The position numbers and the translations under genes were made by a program. Shown piece after piece: positions 35,651 through 45,505 of a stretch of 60,114 nucleotides of DNA. The stretch lies in contig JAZRFJ010000018.1 of assembly GCA_045661305.1 (NCBI GenBank), positions 1 to 60,114 of the forward strand, given 5' to 3'. The DNA comes from UMGS1840 sp045661305. GTDB lineage: Bacteria > Bacillota > Clostridia > UMGS1840. Each line of letters opens with the position of its first letter. Position 1 is the stretch's first letter. The notes beneath the pieces are model-generated. The model saw only the letters and a list, made by a program, of their open reading frames with translations. It searched no databases and was not told the DNA's origin.

Positions 35651-37135
35651 ATGAATTTAAGTTTATCTTATATTACCATGGTTATAGGCATATTAAGTGC
35701 AAAATGCTTAGGGTTTTTAAGAGAAGTTGTTGTAGCACAGAAATTCGGACTCAGTCAGCTTACTGATATATATTTCCAGATTTTTTCTGTTGCAAATGTT
35801 GTATTTGCTGCCCTTGGAGTTGCACTTTCAACCTTTGTGGTAAAAAGTATAAATTTATGTAAAGATGATTTTGAAAGCGAGAAAAAGTTCGTAGCTTCAT
35901 TTTATAAAAAAGCCCTCAAGTGGTCACTTGCAGGGCTTGTTTTGCTTTCATTTTTAGGCTATCCAATAACAAAGTTACTCCTTCAGGGATTGTCAAGAGA
36001 AGATTTTAGTGTTGCTTTAAGACTTTATTATATAATGATACCGTCATTTATATTTATTGTGCTTGCATATACTTCAAGCGGAATATTGCAAAATAAGGGT
36101 AAGTTTTTCAGAACTGCTGTCATGAGCTTTCCTTTTAATATTATCATAATAGGCGGACTTCTGGGAGGAATAGATTCAATTTATTCTTTTGGGGTTATAA
36201 CTACTGTAGGTTGGGCTTCTCAATTCTTGTTTTTGCTTCCGTCTGTCCTTAAATGCGGATATAGTTTAAATATAGCAATTAAGGATATTGTAACTGATAA
36301 TGAAAAAGAAAATAAAAGGGTTAATATTTCCGAAATTGCGTTTATTTTTGTTTCAAATGTCATTTTTAGTTTCCTTTTTATAACGGACAAGTCTTTTGCA
36401 AGCTATAAGGAAAGTGCAAGCTCGTCAATACATTATGCAAGTAACCTGTTTACAACTGTTTCAAGTGTATTTGTTGTTGGAATGTCAGCAGTATTTTTTC
36501 CATCACTTACAAAAAGCTTAGCCCAGAAGGACGATGAGAAAACTGCGTCACTTATCCGCTATGTTCTTTTATTTATGTTGTGTATTTTTATACCATTTCT
36601 AATGATTACAAGCTTTTATAACAGAGAGATTATACGCCTTGTTTATGAGAGGGGAAGCTTTGATTCCAAAGCCACAAGTGTTGTATCAAAAGCGTTTTTT
36701 GCTTATGCTTTTTGTATTTTCGGATATATTTCACAGGAGCTTTTGTTTAAAGTTTTTTATGCAAAAGGAAAATATAAAATAACAGTTATTTCATCTGCAC
36801 TTGTTGTTTTTGTAAATATTTTGTTTAATTTTATATTTAAAGACAGCTTCAATATGATTATTTATTCAACTCCGGTTATAAGTATTATTTTTGCACTTTT
36901 TATTTTTGTTCTTTTGGGAAAGGAAATAAAAAATATTTACAATAAACAATTTTTCTTAAATGTACTGAAAATACTTATATGTGCAGTTCCATTCCCGATT
37001 TTTTATTTTCTTATGGAGAACTTGGCAGAAAAAAATAAGCTGATGTTTGTAATTCCCATTGTTATTTCAGCAATAATATATTTTGTTATGCTTTATGTAT
37101 TTAAAATTTTGCAGCTTATTTTAAAAAGGAATTAG
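35651..37135 (+). CDS. MurJ/MviN-like lipid II flippase
   Basis: 494 residues, about 14 membrane helices of the MVF/MOP superfamily. The opening KCLGFLREVVVAQKFGLSQLTDIYF matches the conserved MurJ start, and LYYIMIPSFIFIVLAYTSSGILQNKGKF the central motif. It probably flips peptidoglycan or another polyprenyl-linked precursor; a polysaccharide role is also possible. It begins 16 bp after citrate synthase. Confidence 0.88.
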   Translation: MNLSLSYITMVIGILSAKCLGFLREVVVAQKFGLSQLTDIYFQIFSVANVVFAALGVALSTFVVKSINLCKDDFESEKKFVASFYKKALKWSLAGLVLLSFLGYPITKLLLQGLSREDFSVALRLYYIMIPSFIFIVLAYTSSGILQNKGKFFRTAVMSFPFNIIIIGGLLGGIDSIYSFGVITTVGWASQFLFLLPSVLKCGYSLNIAIKDIVTDNEKENKRVNISEIAFIFVSNVIFSFLFITDKSFASYKESASSSIHYASNLFTTVSSVFVVGMSAVFFPSLTKSLAQKDDEKTASLIRYVLLFMLCIFIPFLMITSFYNREIIRLVYERGSFDSKATSVVSKAFFAYAFCIFGYISQELLFKVFYAKGKYKITVISSALVVFVNILFNFIFKDSFNMIIYSTPVISIIFALFIFVLLGKEIKNIYNKQFFLNVLKILICAVPFPIFYFLMENLAEKNKLMFVIPIVISAIIYFVMLYVFKILQLILKRN

Positions 37136-37160
37136 AAATTACAGTTATTTGGTGGATATT

Positions 37161-37889
37161 ATGGTAAATAAAGAAAATAAAAATATTCATGCGGGACACA
37201 GAGAACGCTTAAGAAAGATTTATATGGAAAACGGAATAGAAGCATTAAGTGAGTATGAGGTTTTAGAGCTTCTTTTGTTTTATTCTATTCCAAGAAAAGA
37301 CACGAATGATATTGCCCATGCACTTTTAAACGAATATAGTACTTTGGAGGGTGTTTTTCAAGCTGACCCGCAAAGGCTTACACTTATAAAGGATGTTGGC
37401 TTAAATACTGCAGTTCTTATTAAGCTTATACAAGACCTTAATCTGAGAATGAATACAGACAAGGTAAAACGAGGAGTTGTTTTCTCGGACCCTTACACAG
37501 CAGGCGATTATATCAAAAGCTTTTTTCTGGGGAAACAACATGAAATGCTGTATGCATTTTTCTTAAATAAGGGGAACAGACTTTTAGGTTGGGAAAAAAT
37601 TGCAGACGGAGCTGTTGACTCTATTTCTGTTGACAGCAGCAGAATAATCAGAGCTGCACTTAAGTATAAAACATGTTATGTTATGCTTGCACATAATCAT
37701 CCCGGTGGGAAGCCAACCCCTAGCGAGGATGACAAAATAACAACGCGTATAGTTTCAGGTGCTCTTGCACTTGTGGGATTAACTTTAAAGGACCATTTCA
37801 TAGTTACTTCGGAGGCGGTTTTCAGCTTTTCAGATGCCAATCTTTTTAGAGAAGATGAAGAACCTCTTGAAGAAGAAGTTAAAGAATAA
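37161..37889 (+). CDS. radC: RadC family JAMM-domain protein
   Basis: 242 residues from ATG 37161 (GGTGGA upstream). N-terminal helix-hairpin-helix region (LSEYEVLELLLFYSIPRKDTN) and a C-terminal MPN+/JAMM metalloprotease-like domain with HNHPGGKPTPSEDD carrying the His-His-Asp ligands. Often called a DNA repair protein, but its true function is unsettled. Ends 9 bp from the convergent gerAB stop. Confidence 0.92.
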   Translation: MVNKENKNIHAGHRERLRKIYMENGIEALSEYEVLELLLFYSIPRKDTNDIAHALLNEYSTLEGVFQADPQRLTLIKDVGLNTAVLIKLIQDLNLRMNTDKVKRGVVFSDPYTAGDYIKSFFLGKQHEMLYAFFLNKGNRLLGWEKIADGAVDSISVDSSRIIRAALKYKTCYVMLAHNHPGGKPTPSEDDKITTRIVSGALALVGLTLKDHFIVTSEAVFSFSDANLFREDEEPLEEEVKE

Positions 37890-37907
37890 ATAATCTTATC
37901 ACTTCTT
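37873..37907. terminator. Weak stem-loop between convergent radC and gerAB
   Basis: AAGAAGT (37873-37879) pairs with ACTTCTT (37901-37907), 21-nt loop, then TTCTTTTTT on the plus strand. It overlaps both stop regions. A weak candidate. Confidence 0.3.
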
Positions 37908-38990
37908 TTCTTTTTTAAAAAGCGAACGAATAAAAATAACGGCAGGGATACCAAGTGTTATTGGAATTTGTATCAAGAGAAATGAAGTATAAAGCTCATA
38001 GAAACTACTCGTAAAATTAAAAAATATCATAAAAATAACAAGAATACTCGAAAATATTATTGAGAGTATTCTTTTTTTTGTACTTGTAAGATTTTTCTCT
38101 TTTAAAAAAAGAGAAGTAAATGAGCTTAAACACACAAAAAGAGAAACTGATATATATATTATATCAAAGAATACATACGAAACATAATAAATAGTTTCAG
38201 ACCTTTGTGTAATAAGACCAGGGTTTATCACTCCAAATGAAAAGAGTGTAGGGTAATAAAGCTTTGAGAGTAACTCTTTACCTAAGGTAAGCAGATTAAC
38301 AAAATATATAAGGGATAAAAAGATTGCAGAAAATATTCCTGCTTTTAATGATGAGGATATAAGCTTTTTATTTTCTGAAAGATTATTCATAAAAAGCATT
38401 ATAAGAAATATATTTGCAAAAGGTGAGAGGAAATTAAAAAATGTGCTTTTTAAAATTTCTTTAACTGAAAGCGGGAAAGTAACATAAAGGTTTTTGGTAT
38501 TTCCTTTAAAAATTCCGAATATAATCATAACACCAAGCATTATAAGAACAAAAGGCAGAATAAGCTCGCAATATCTTCCCAGAGTTTTTTTGTTTGATGA
38601 GAGAATGAAAAATATACAAAAACCGATAAATAATGACAAAAGTGAAAATGAAATTTGGGAATCTGTGCTGACAGATGCGAAAAATATAAAATTTCCGCAG
38701 CTTAAGGCGGCACAAAAAAAGCTATACAGAAAAATCGCAAACAGAAAAACCTTTGAAATAACGGCAGGGAATTCACTTTCAATTATTTCAAAGAGGTTTT
38801 TATTGTCATTTTTTTTGAATATAAAGCTGTAAGCAAAAATCAGAAGTATAAAAAGGCACAACGCAGGAAAGAAAGTGAGGTAGCCCAGCTTTTCTTTACT
38901 GCTTCCGCTACCCATAATGGCAAGAGTATTTCCGAGAAAAAAAGATACTGTAAGACAAAATGCCTGCCTTGTTGTGAGTTTCTTTTTCAT
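37899..38990 (-). CDS. gerAB: GerAB-type germinant receptor permease subunit
   Basis: Spore germination receptor B subunit, APC-superfamily fold, 363 residues and about ten membrane helices; in Bacillus this subunit binds the germinant. The opening LTTRQAFCLTVSFFLGN and the hydrophobic pattern identify it. It overlaps gerAC by 4 bp (ATGA). It sits in the spore inner membrane with GerAA and GerAC. The ligand cannot be read from sequence. Confidence 0.88.
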   Translation of the reverse strand: MKKKLTTRQAFCLTVSFFLGNTLAIMGSGSSKEKLGYLTFFPALCLFILLIFAYSFIFKKNDNKNLFEIIESEFPAVISKVFLFAIFLYSFFCAALSCGNFIFFASVSTDSQISFSLLSLFIGFCIFFILSSNKKTLGRYCELILPFVLIMLGVMIIFGIFKGNTKNLYVTFPLSVKEILKSTFFNFLSPFANIFLIMLFMNNLSENKKLISSSLKAGIFSAIFLSLIYFVNLLTLGKELLSKLYYPTLFSFGVINPGLITQRSETIYYVSYVFFDIIYISVSLFVCLSSFTSLFLKEKNLTSTKKRILSIIFSSILVIFMIFFNFTSSFYELYTSFLLIQIPITLGIPAVIFIRSLFKKEKK

Positions 38991-39907
38991 TGTTCTCTTC
39001 CTTTCAGTTTGGAATTTTCTTTTAGCGAAATACGAATGTTATATTCATAAGTTCGGAATTCTTCATTTGAGAGAATATATGTTTTATTTTCCTTTATCAG
39101 ATACTTTAAAAAAGCTTCAAGCTCGTTTCTGAAAATTTTTTCAGCTTCTTTATGACTTATTGGAGTAATACTTTTTAAAAATATTTCGAGGTCTATTTTT
39201 AGGTGCTTGTTTTTATTACTAACCTTTGCTTTTGAAGATGATATTTCAAATGTTTTGAAGTTCTTTTCATAATCTCTGTTTTTAATAAGCGAATAAATCA
39301 AGAAATAGTTTTCAGGCAATTCATTTTGGTATGATAAGCCTTTGAAAAGTGCTGTTGTGTCACAGTAGGGGAAGTCATTTTTGCATTTTAAAATCGGTAT
39401 ATCGCTATTGTAATTTGCGGGTGAAAAAAATTCATACATCTCGTTTGACGGTAGTGTTTTTTTAACTGCCATACGGGAAATGAGAAGATTTTCAAAATCA
39501 TAAGGGTCACATTTTGTTATATATACGGCGGCATTTGGAGATATGGAATTTTCGCTTATCAAAAATTCCATAACTTCTTTTATGTTTTTTTTATAGAAGC
39601 CTTCTAAAAGAACAATTGCATTTACATGACCAAAATACGGAGAATAGGAAAAAGTGTTTTTTAAATCTTCCCATGCAGTCGCAGGCGTATTTCCTACACC
39701 TGAAAAAAACTTTACTTCAGCAGAATCTTCGCTTTTTTCAAGAGTTGAAAAATCTGATGTTTCTGCTGTGAAAACATAAGAATTGTTCTTAAAATCAGCA
39801 TATATAACAGAAGCAACGCTGTTTTTCCCAAGCTCATCTGCTTTATCGCATGAACTTAGGAAAAACACTGCTAAAAAACAAATAAAAGAAAAAAATAATT
39901 TTCTCAT
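38987..39907 (-). CDS. gerAC: GerAC-type germinant receptor lipoprotein
   Basis: 306 residues from ATG 39907, with AGAGGAT upstream. Signal peptide with lipobox FLSSC (Cys20), then a Ger(x)C-family three-domain body; SVIYADFKNNSYVFTAE near the start and LKIDLEIFLKSITPIS near the C-terminal domain. Divergent, as this subunit usually is, so assigned partly by its place between gerAA and gerAB. Confidence 0.85.
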   Translation of the reverse strand: MRKLFFSFICFLAVFFLSSCDKADELGKNSVASVIYADFKNNSYVFTAETSDFSTLEKSEDSAEVKFFSGVGNTPATAWEDLKNTFSYSPYFGHVNAIVLLEGFYKKNIKEVMEFLISENSISPNAAVYITKCDPYDFENLLISRMAVKKTLPSNEMYEFFSPANYNSDIPILKCKNDFPYCDTTALFKGLSYQNELPENYFLIYSLIKNRDYEKNFKTFEISSSKAKVSNKNKHLKIDLEIFLKSITPISHKEAEKIFRNELEAFLKYLIKENKTYILSNEEFRTYEYNIRISLKENSKLKGREQ

Positions 39908-39920
39908 TTTCAAATCCTCT

Positions 39921-41360
39921 TTAAAACTTTTTGCGCATATATCTCTTTTTTCTTTCAAGATACTTATAAGGAGCGCGGATTATTGTATCAAACATACTGT
40001 ATCGGTTAAGCGGAATTGTAGCATTTACATAAGCAACCTCAAGTATATCAATGGAGCAAAGGTGAACAAAAAGTATAATTGTGCCGATAGTAAGTCCGTA
40101 TATCCCAAGAAAAGATGCCAGAAGAACGAAACATATTCTTAAAAGTGTTGTCGCCCCTGTCATCTGTGGAAGTATAACGCTTGTTATTCCCGCAATAGCT
40201 ATAACTATTATTGATGGTGTTGAAACAATGTTTGCACTTGCCGCCGTTTCGGATAAAATAAGACCTCCAACTATACTCATTGTTTGTCCTATTGCAGATG
40301 GTGTTCTTGTAGCAGCCTCACGGATTATTTCAAAAAAAACAAGGAATATAAGAACCTCTGCCGTAACCGAAAACGCAGCACCCGCCCTCTCAGAAGAAAG
40401 GCTTTGCAGTAAGCTTTCGGGCAATATAGTCTTTTGAAATTTTATTGCACAGATATAAAGTGCAGGCAGATATACTGAAATATAAAACGAAATATATCTT
40501 ACAAGCCTTGCAATACTTGCAAAGTAAAAATTAATTGTATAATCGTCATTTGACTGAAAATATTCGTTAAATAAAAAAGGAACGGTTATAGCCTGAGGAC
40601 TTCCGTCAGTCATTATGACTATTCTGCCCTCTAAAAGCTTGTTTGCAGCAATATCAGGTCTTTCTGTCGAGCCGCTTGTTTTAAAAGGTGTATAGGTTTT
40701 TCCTTTTATAAGCTCGGAAATCTGATTTGTGTCAAAAAGGGAATCGGTTTTTATCTCGGAAATTCTTTTTCGTACCTTATCTACCATTTCATTTTCGCAT
40801 ATTCCCTCGATATAACACATAAGAACGGTAGTTTTTGTGTTTTGTCCTATAATAAATCTTTCAATTTTAAAATCAGGGTTTTTTATTCTTCGCATAAGAA
40901 GAGCAGTATTTTGGAGTATAAGCTCTCCAAAAGAATCTCTTGGTCCTTTTAAGGATTTTTCGTTTTCCGATTCGGATACTGAACGGGTAAAGGGAAATCT
41001 TGCATTAACAAGCAGAATTTCGTCATATCCGTCTATTAAAAAAAGTGCATCACCTGAAAAAAGTGCATTTATGCACTGCTCGTAGTCGGAGGATTTTACT
41101 ACATCGTTTGAAAAAACTACAGATTCCATAATAAATGAAAGCTTGTTTTCACTGTCTTTTAATGTATCACTTGTTATAAAAGGTTTAACAACAAAATCAT
41201 TAAGAAGAGTTGCACCTGCAATTCCGTCTGCAAATATAACAGTAGCTCTGATTTCGGGTGCATATGAATTTCTTATATCACGAAAAACAATCATTCCGTT
41301 GTTTTTCAGTTTTTCTTTTAGCATACTGACATTTTTATCAAGATTTTTATCAAATTTCAT
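39921..41360 (-). CDS. gerAA: GerAA-type germinant receptor subunit
   Basis: 479 residues: soluble N-terminal domain (about 1-290) and five C-terminal membrane helices. Family features: LLVNARFPFTRSVSESENEKSLKGPRDSFGE, DGSPQAITVPFLF, FEIIREAATRTPSAIGQTMSIVGGLILSETA split across the membrane region. First gene of the AA-AC-AB operon; 13 bp before gerAC. It implies the organism forms, or recently formed, spores. Confidence 0.93.
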   Translation of the reverse strand: MKFDKNLDKNVSMLKEKLKNNGMIVFRDIRNSYAPEIRATVIFADGIAGATLLNDFVVKPFITSDTLKDSENKLSFIMESVVFSNDVVKSSDYEQCINALFSGDALFLIDGYDEILLVNARFPFTRSVSESENEKSLKGPRDSFGELILQNTALLMRRIKNPDFKIERFIIGQNTKTTVLMCYIEGICENEMVDKVRKRISEIKTDSLFDTNQISELIKGKTYTPFKTSGSTERPDIAANKLLEGRIVIMTDGSPQAITVPFLFNEYFQSNDDYTINFYFASIARLVRYISFYISVYLPALYICAIKFQKTILPESLLQSLSSERAGAAFSVTAEVLIFLVFFEIIREAATRTPSAIGQTMSIVGGLILSETAASANIVSTPSIIVIAIAGITSVILPQMTGATTLLRICFVLLASFLGIYGLTIGTIILFVHLCSIDILEVAYVNATIPLNRYSMFDTIIRAPYKYLERKKRYMRKKF

Positions 41361-41394
41361 AACTTTTCATTCCCATAAATAAAATATCTGTTTT

Positions 41395-41423
41395 TATTAT
41401 GTACAAAAATGAATTTATTTTAC
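41395..41423 (-). promoter_or_regulatory. Candidate forespore (sigma F/G) promoter of the gerA operon
   Basis: Minus strand CATAATA (41401-41395) fits the sigma G -10 CATNNTA; GTAAA (41423-41419) matches four of five in GNATR; spacing 17 bp. Germination operons are normally sigma G controlled. AT-rich sequence makes chance matches possible. Confidence 0.45.
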
Positions 41424-41452
41424 AAAAAATTTAATTTTTTTTATAAAAACAC

Positions 41453-41481
41453 TTTAAATTATTGAAAATATGTGTTATAAT
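41453..41481 (+). promoter_or_regulatory. Promoter of asnS
   Basis: TTTAAA (41453-41458), 17-bp spacer, TATAAT (41476-41481). The roughly 50-nt leader is too short for a T-box. Confidence 0.65.
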
Positions 41482-41538
41482 ATGTTATTATTGAATAAAT
41501 TAGGGGTGTATGCCCTTTTTTCGAAAGGATACAGAAAA

Positions 41539-42930
41539 ATGCTAAATGTAGAAGTCAAATCTTTATTTCGTAATTTAAGTGAATATGACGGAAAAACCGT
41601 CAAAGTAAGCGGTTGGATAAGAACTGTCCGTGATTCAAAAAGCTTTGGTTTTATTGAGCTTAATGACGGTACTTTCTTTAAAAATATGCAGATTGTTTTT
41701 GATGCAGATAAAATTTCAAATTATAAGGAAGTTGCTTCCCTTAATGTAGGTGCTTCGATTACCGCAACAGGAAAAATAATTGCAACTCCTGATTTGAAGC
41801 AGCCATTTGAAATGCAGGCAGAAGAAATTTTCATTGACGGTGTTTCAACTGCTGATTATCCATTACAGAAAAAAAGACATTCATTAGAATATCTTCGTAC
41901 AATTGCACATTTAAGACCTCGTACAAATACTTTCAGTGCAGTATTCAGAGTGCGTTCGCTTGTTGCATTTGCAATTCATCAGTTCTTTAATGAAAGAGGC
42001 TTTGTTTATGTGGATACTCCAATTATCACAGGAAGTGACTGTGAGGGTGCAGGAGAAATGTTTAGGGTTACAACTCTTGATTTGGATAACTTACCGATGG
42101 AAGACGGAAAAGCAGATTTTTCTAAAGACTTTTTCGGAAAAAGCACAAATCTTACAGTAAGCGGACAGCTTAATGTTGAAACATATTGTATGGCATTTAA
42201 GAAAGTATATACATTCGGACCTACTTTTCGTGCTGAAAATTCAAATACTGCCCGTCATGCCGCAGAATTCTGGATGATTGAGCCTGAGGTTGCGTTTGCA
42301 GACCTTAACGACAACATGGCACTTGCAGAGGATATGCTCAAATATATCATTAACTATGTACTTGAAAATGCTCCTGAAGAAATGGAATTTTTCAATAACT
42401 TTGTTGATAAAACACTCCTTGACAGACTTCATTCAATTGTAAATTCTGAGTTTGGAAGAGTAACATATACAGAGGCTGTTGAAATTTTGGAGAAGTGCGG
42501 AAAGAAATTTGATTATCCTGTAAAATGGGGTATTGACCTTCAGACAGAGCATGAAAGATATCTTACTGAAGAAGTATTCAAAAAGCCTATTTTTGTAACA
42601 GATTATCCAAAGGAAATAAAGGCCTTTTATATGCGTCTTAATGATGATGGAAAGACAGTTGCAGCTATGGACTGGTTAGTCCCCGGTGTAGGAGAAATTA
42701 TAGGCGGCTCACAAAGAGAAGAAAGACTTGATGTTCTTTTAGAAAGAATGAAAGAGCTTGGACTTTCCGAAGAAGATTATTCATTCTATCTTGATACACG
42801 CCGTTATGGTACAAATAAACACGCAGGATACGGTCTTGGATTTGAAAGAGCAATAATGTATCTCACAGGTATGTCAAATATCCGTGATGTTCTTCCGTTC
42901 CCAAGAACTGTCGGAAATGCTGAATACTAA
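41539..42930 (+). CDS. asnS: Asparaginyl-tRNA synthetase
   Basis: Class IIb synthetase charging tRNA-Asn. Start ATG 41539 (463 residues), AAAGGA 9 nt upstream; the longer frame overlaps the promoter. N-terminal OB-fold anticodon-binding domain (VKVSGWIRTVRDSKSFGFIEL), motif 2 FGPTFRAENSNTARHAAEFW, motif 3 GYGLGFERAIMYLTG. Full length. Confidence 0.97.
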   Translation: MLNVEVKSLFRNLSEYDGKTVKVSGWIRTVRDSKSFGFIELNDGTFFKNMQIVFDADKISNYKEVASLNVGASITATGKIIATPDLKQPFEMQAEEIFIDGVSTADYPLQKKRHSLEYLRTIAHLRPRTNTFSAVFRVRSLVAFAIHQFFNERGFVYVDTPIITGSDCEGAGEMFRVTTLDLDNLPMEDGKADFSKDFFGKSTNLTVSGQLNVETYCMAFKKVYTFGPTFRAENSNTARHAAEFWMIEPEVAFADLNDNMALAEDMLKYIINYVLENAPEEMEFFNNFVDKTLLDRLHSIVNSEFGRVTYTEAVEILEKCGKKFDYPVKWGIDLQTEHERYLTEEVFKKPIFVTDYPKEIKAFYMRLNDDGKTVAAMDWLVPGVGEIIGGSQREERLDVLLERMKELGLSEEDYSFYLDTRRYGTNKHAGYGLGFERAIMYLTGMSNIRDVLPFPRTVGNAEY

Positions 42931-42948
42931 AAGGAGAGGTGCATAACT

Positions 42949-43680
42949 TTGGCAAAAATAATTCTTACTTTCGCAATAATCTATTGTATATATAAGCTTA
43001 TAAAATCAAGAGGCACAATTCTTTTTAATAAGGCAGCAAAGCTTATAAATAATGGGAATTATGATGATGGTCTTAAGCTTTTGGAAAAGGCTGTTGATGC
43101 AGGTATTCCTCCTATGCATAGAGTAAGGGCGGCATTTGCTGAACTTAAGTTCGGTGATGTTGATAAAGTGCCTGTAAAGCTTAATATGATACTTATGGAC
43201 CCATCTGTAAAGGCAGATATAAAAAATGAAGCAAGATGTGTCATGGCTGTCTATTACATAATAAAAAGACAGTTTCAGGACGCAGTTGAGCTTATGGAAA
43301 AAGTGCATGAAAATTTCAAATGCACAAGATTTTATCAGACATACGGATATCTTGCACTTCTTACAGGTGATGATGAGTTTATAAAAAGAGCAAATGAAGA
43401 AGCTTATGAATATAACAAAGATGACGCTGTTATATGCGATAACTACGGACTTTATTTAATTCGTGAAAAGAGATTTGATGAGGCAGAGGAGCTTTATAAG
43501 AACACAGTGGAAAAGGAACGCAATTTTCCTGAAATTTATTATAACTATGCTACTGTTCTTATCGAAAAAGGAGATGCGATTACCGCTAAGGGAATGCTTG
43601 AAAAAGCACTCGAAAAGCCGTTTTTTAATAATACAACTGTGAAAAAGCAAGCAGTTGAAGGTTTACTTTCAACACTTTAA
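42949..43680 (+). CDS. TPR-repeat membrane protein
   Basis: 243 residues, TTG start with AAGGAGAGG 9 nt upstream. One N-terminal membrane helix (about 3-18) then tetratricopeptide-like helical pairs, clearest at NYGLYLIREKRFDEAEELYKN and YYNYATVLIEKGDAITAKGMLEKAL. Probably a protein-interaction scaffold at the membrane; partner unknown. It lies between asnS and the VanW-type gene. Confidence 0.8.
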   Translation: MAKIILTFAIIYCIYKLIKSRGTILFNKAAKLINNGNYDDGLKLLEKAVDAGIPPMHRVRAAFAELKFGDVDKVPVKLNMILMDPSVKADIKNEARCVMAVYYIIKRQFQDAVELMEKVHENFKCTRFYQTYGYLALLTGDDEFIKRANEEAYEYNKDDAVICDNYGLYLIREKRFDEAEELYKNTVEKERNFPEIYYNYATVLIEKGDAITAKGMLEKALEKPFFNNTTVKKQAVEGLLSTL

Positions 43681-43700
43681 AAAATGAAAGGACTATATGA

Positions 43701-45485
43701 ATGGGAAAAAATAAAATCCTCATTATTGTTGTTGCTGTTTTAATAGTGTTCTTAGGTGCTGCCGCTGTTTTTGCAGCCCCTGTATACGATGCTTATTTCT
43801 CACAAAATAGTGTTAAAAACATTACTTTTATGGGGAATATGGCAGGCTCTATGGAAAAGGAGCAGATTGAAAGTCTTGTTTCTGAGATTTCCGAAAATGA
43901 ACATAACATTGTTATTTCGGTTAATGATGAAAAAATAACTGTTAACGCATCTGATACAGGAATAAAGGTAGACATTGATAAAACAGTTGAAAAAATAATG
44001 AATGTTGGGAAAAATAATCTTTTTGAAACAATAGAGCTTCGCAAAGGTAAAGAAATTACCCCTGTGTTTGCAACTGATAAAAAGATGCTTAAAGATATAG
44101 TGGAATCACAGCTTTCCGAAAGAGGCATTAATTTTTCAAGCTATGTTGTTGATATAAAAGAAAAAACGGCGGATTTTACCATTCTTACAGAAAATAATCC
44201 TATAAATTACGATAAACTTGCAGAAGAAATTATAAAATCATATCAGGAAAACAAAAAAGATTTTGAAATTAAAGCAGAATTTCTCGATTTTGTATGGCCG
44301 ACTGCCGAAGAATTAAGAGATGATTTTGATATAGAAATGAAAAATGCTTCAAAGGTTTCTGAAAATGGAGAAGTGAAATATCAGTCCCATGTTGTCGGAA
44401 GAAAAATTGACTTTGAAGCACTTCAAAATGCATTAAAAGAGAAAAAGACACAGTTCAGTGTTCCATACACAAAAGAAAATCCAAAAGTTTATACAGAGGA
44501 CTTAGGTGATGAGGGTTTCCCGAATCTTCTTGGTAAATATACAACATATTATTCTGAGGGACAGTGGGGACGGTCTATAAATGTAGGACTTGCTGCATCA
44601 AAAATAAATGGTTATATTATGAACTCAGGAGATACTTTTTCTTTTAACGGTGTTGTTGGAAAAAGGTCATATGCAAATGGCTTTAAGGATGCAAGTGTTT
44701 ATAGTGCAAACGGAGTTGAAAATGGTGTAGGCGGAGGTATTTGTCAGGTTTCGTCTACTCTTTATGCTGCTGCACTTTACTCAGATTTGAAAATAGTTTC
44801 GAGAAGAAATCACAGCTATGTTGTTAATTACATGCCTGCTGGGTTAGATGCGACAGTTTCATATGGAACTATTGATTTTCTTTTTAAAAACAATAAGAAA
44901 AATCCTATAAAGATAAAGGCTGCTGCATCGGGCGGTGTTTTAACAGTACGAATTTACGGTACAAAAGAAAATGATAATACTGTAGTTCTTGATGCAAGAA
45001 CTATCAGTAATACGCCAAGAGGAGAGAAAAGAATTTTTGATAAAAGCTTGCCGCTTGGGACAGAAAAGGTTGACCATAGCGGTTATGACGGTAAAAAGGC
45101 ACAGGTTTATAAATATATAAAAGCACCTGACGGAACGACAATTAAGAGCGAAAATCTTGGAATTTCGACATATATTCCGCTTAATAAGATAATAAAATAT
45201 AATAACGGTATTGACCCGAATGAAGAAAAAGTACAGGAGGATGTTCCAAAGAGTCCTCAACTTCCGCAAAATGATAGCGAAAGTGAAAACATGGTTTTGG
45301 AAGAAGAACAGCCACCTGTAGATAAACAACCTGAACTTACGGTTCCTGATATAACAGATACACCCGATGTACCTGTTATAGAGGAAAGTGAACCTTTACC
45401 CAAGGACAGCGAAGAAGGACAGGCTTTTGAAGAAGCGCAGCAAGGTGCAGAAACTTCAGAAGAGTCTTTTGAAGCTTTGCAATAA
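43701..45485 (+). CDS. VanW family protein with peptidoglycan-binding-like domains
   Basis: 594 residues. N-terminal membrane helix (5-27), two PG_binding_4-like domains (about 40-270), then a VanW domain with SKINGYIMNSGDTFSFNGVVG, the highly conserved GVGGGICQVSSTLYAAAL and GTIDFLFKNN, and an acidic, Pro-rich tail of about 90 residues. The Cys in GICQ is invariant in the family. Cell-surface wall-associated protein like YoaR; no vancomycin cluster is present, so resistance is not implied. Confidence 0.88.
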   Translation: MGKNKILIIVVAVLIVFLGAAAVFAAPVYDAYFSQNSVKNITFMGNMAGSMEKEQIESLVSEISENEHNIVISVNDEKITVNASDTGIKVDIDKTVEKIMNVGKNNLFETIELRKGKEITPVFATDKKMLKDIVESQLSERGINFSSYVVDIKEKTADFTILTENNPINYDKLAEEIIKSYQENKKDFEIKAEFLDFVWPTAEELRDDFDIEMKNASKVSENGEVKYQSHVVGRKIDFEALQNALKEKKTQFSVPYTKENPKVYTEDLGDEGFPNLLGKYTTYYSEGQWGRSINVGLAASKINGYIMNSGDTFSFNGVVGKRSYANGFKDASVYSANGVENGVGGGICQVSSTLYAAALYSDLKIVSRRNHSYVVNYMPAGLDATVSYGTIDFLFKNNKKNPIKIKAAASGGVLTVRIYGTKENDNTVVLDARTISNTPRGEKRIFDKSLPLGTEKVDHSGYDGKKAQVYKYIKAPDGTTIKSENLGISTYIPLNKIIKYNNGIDPNEEKVQEDVPKSPQLPQNDSESENMVLEEEQPPVDKQPELTVPDITDTPDVPVIEESEPLPKDSEEGQAFEEAQQGAETSEESFEALQ

Positions 45486-45505
45486 AAAGAAATGAGGAAA
45501 ACTTT

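Noticed and set aside
41482..41538. T-box or attenuator before asnS
   Set aside because: The leader is about 50 nt, has no T-box sequence, and the AGGG/CCCT stem before the T-run is only 4 bp.
43701..45485. Vancomycin resistance determinant
   Set aside because: VanW-domain proteins are widespread surface proteins; no vanHAX or regulator genes are present.
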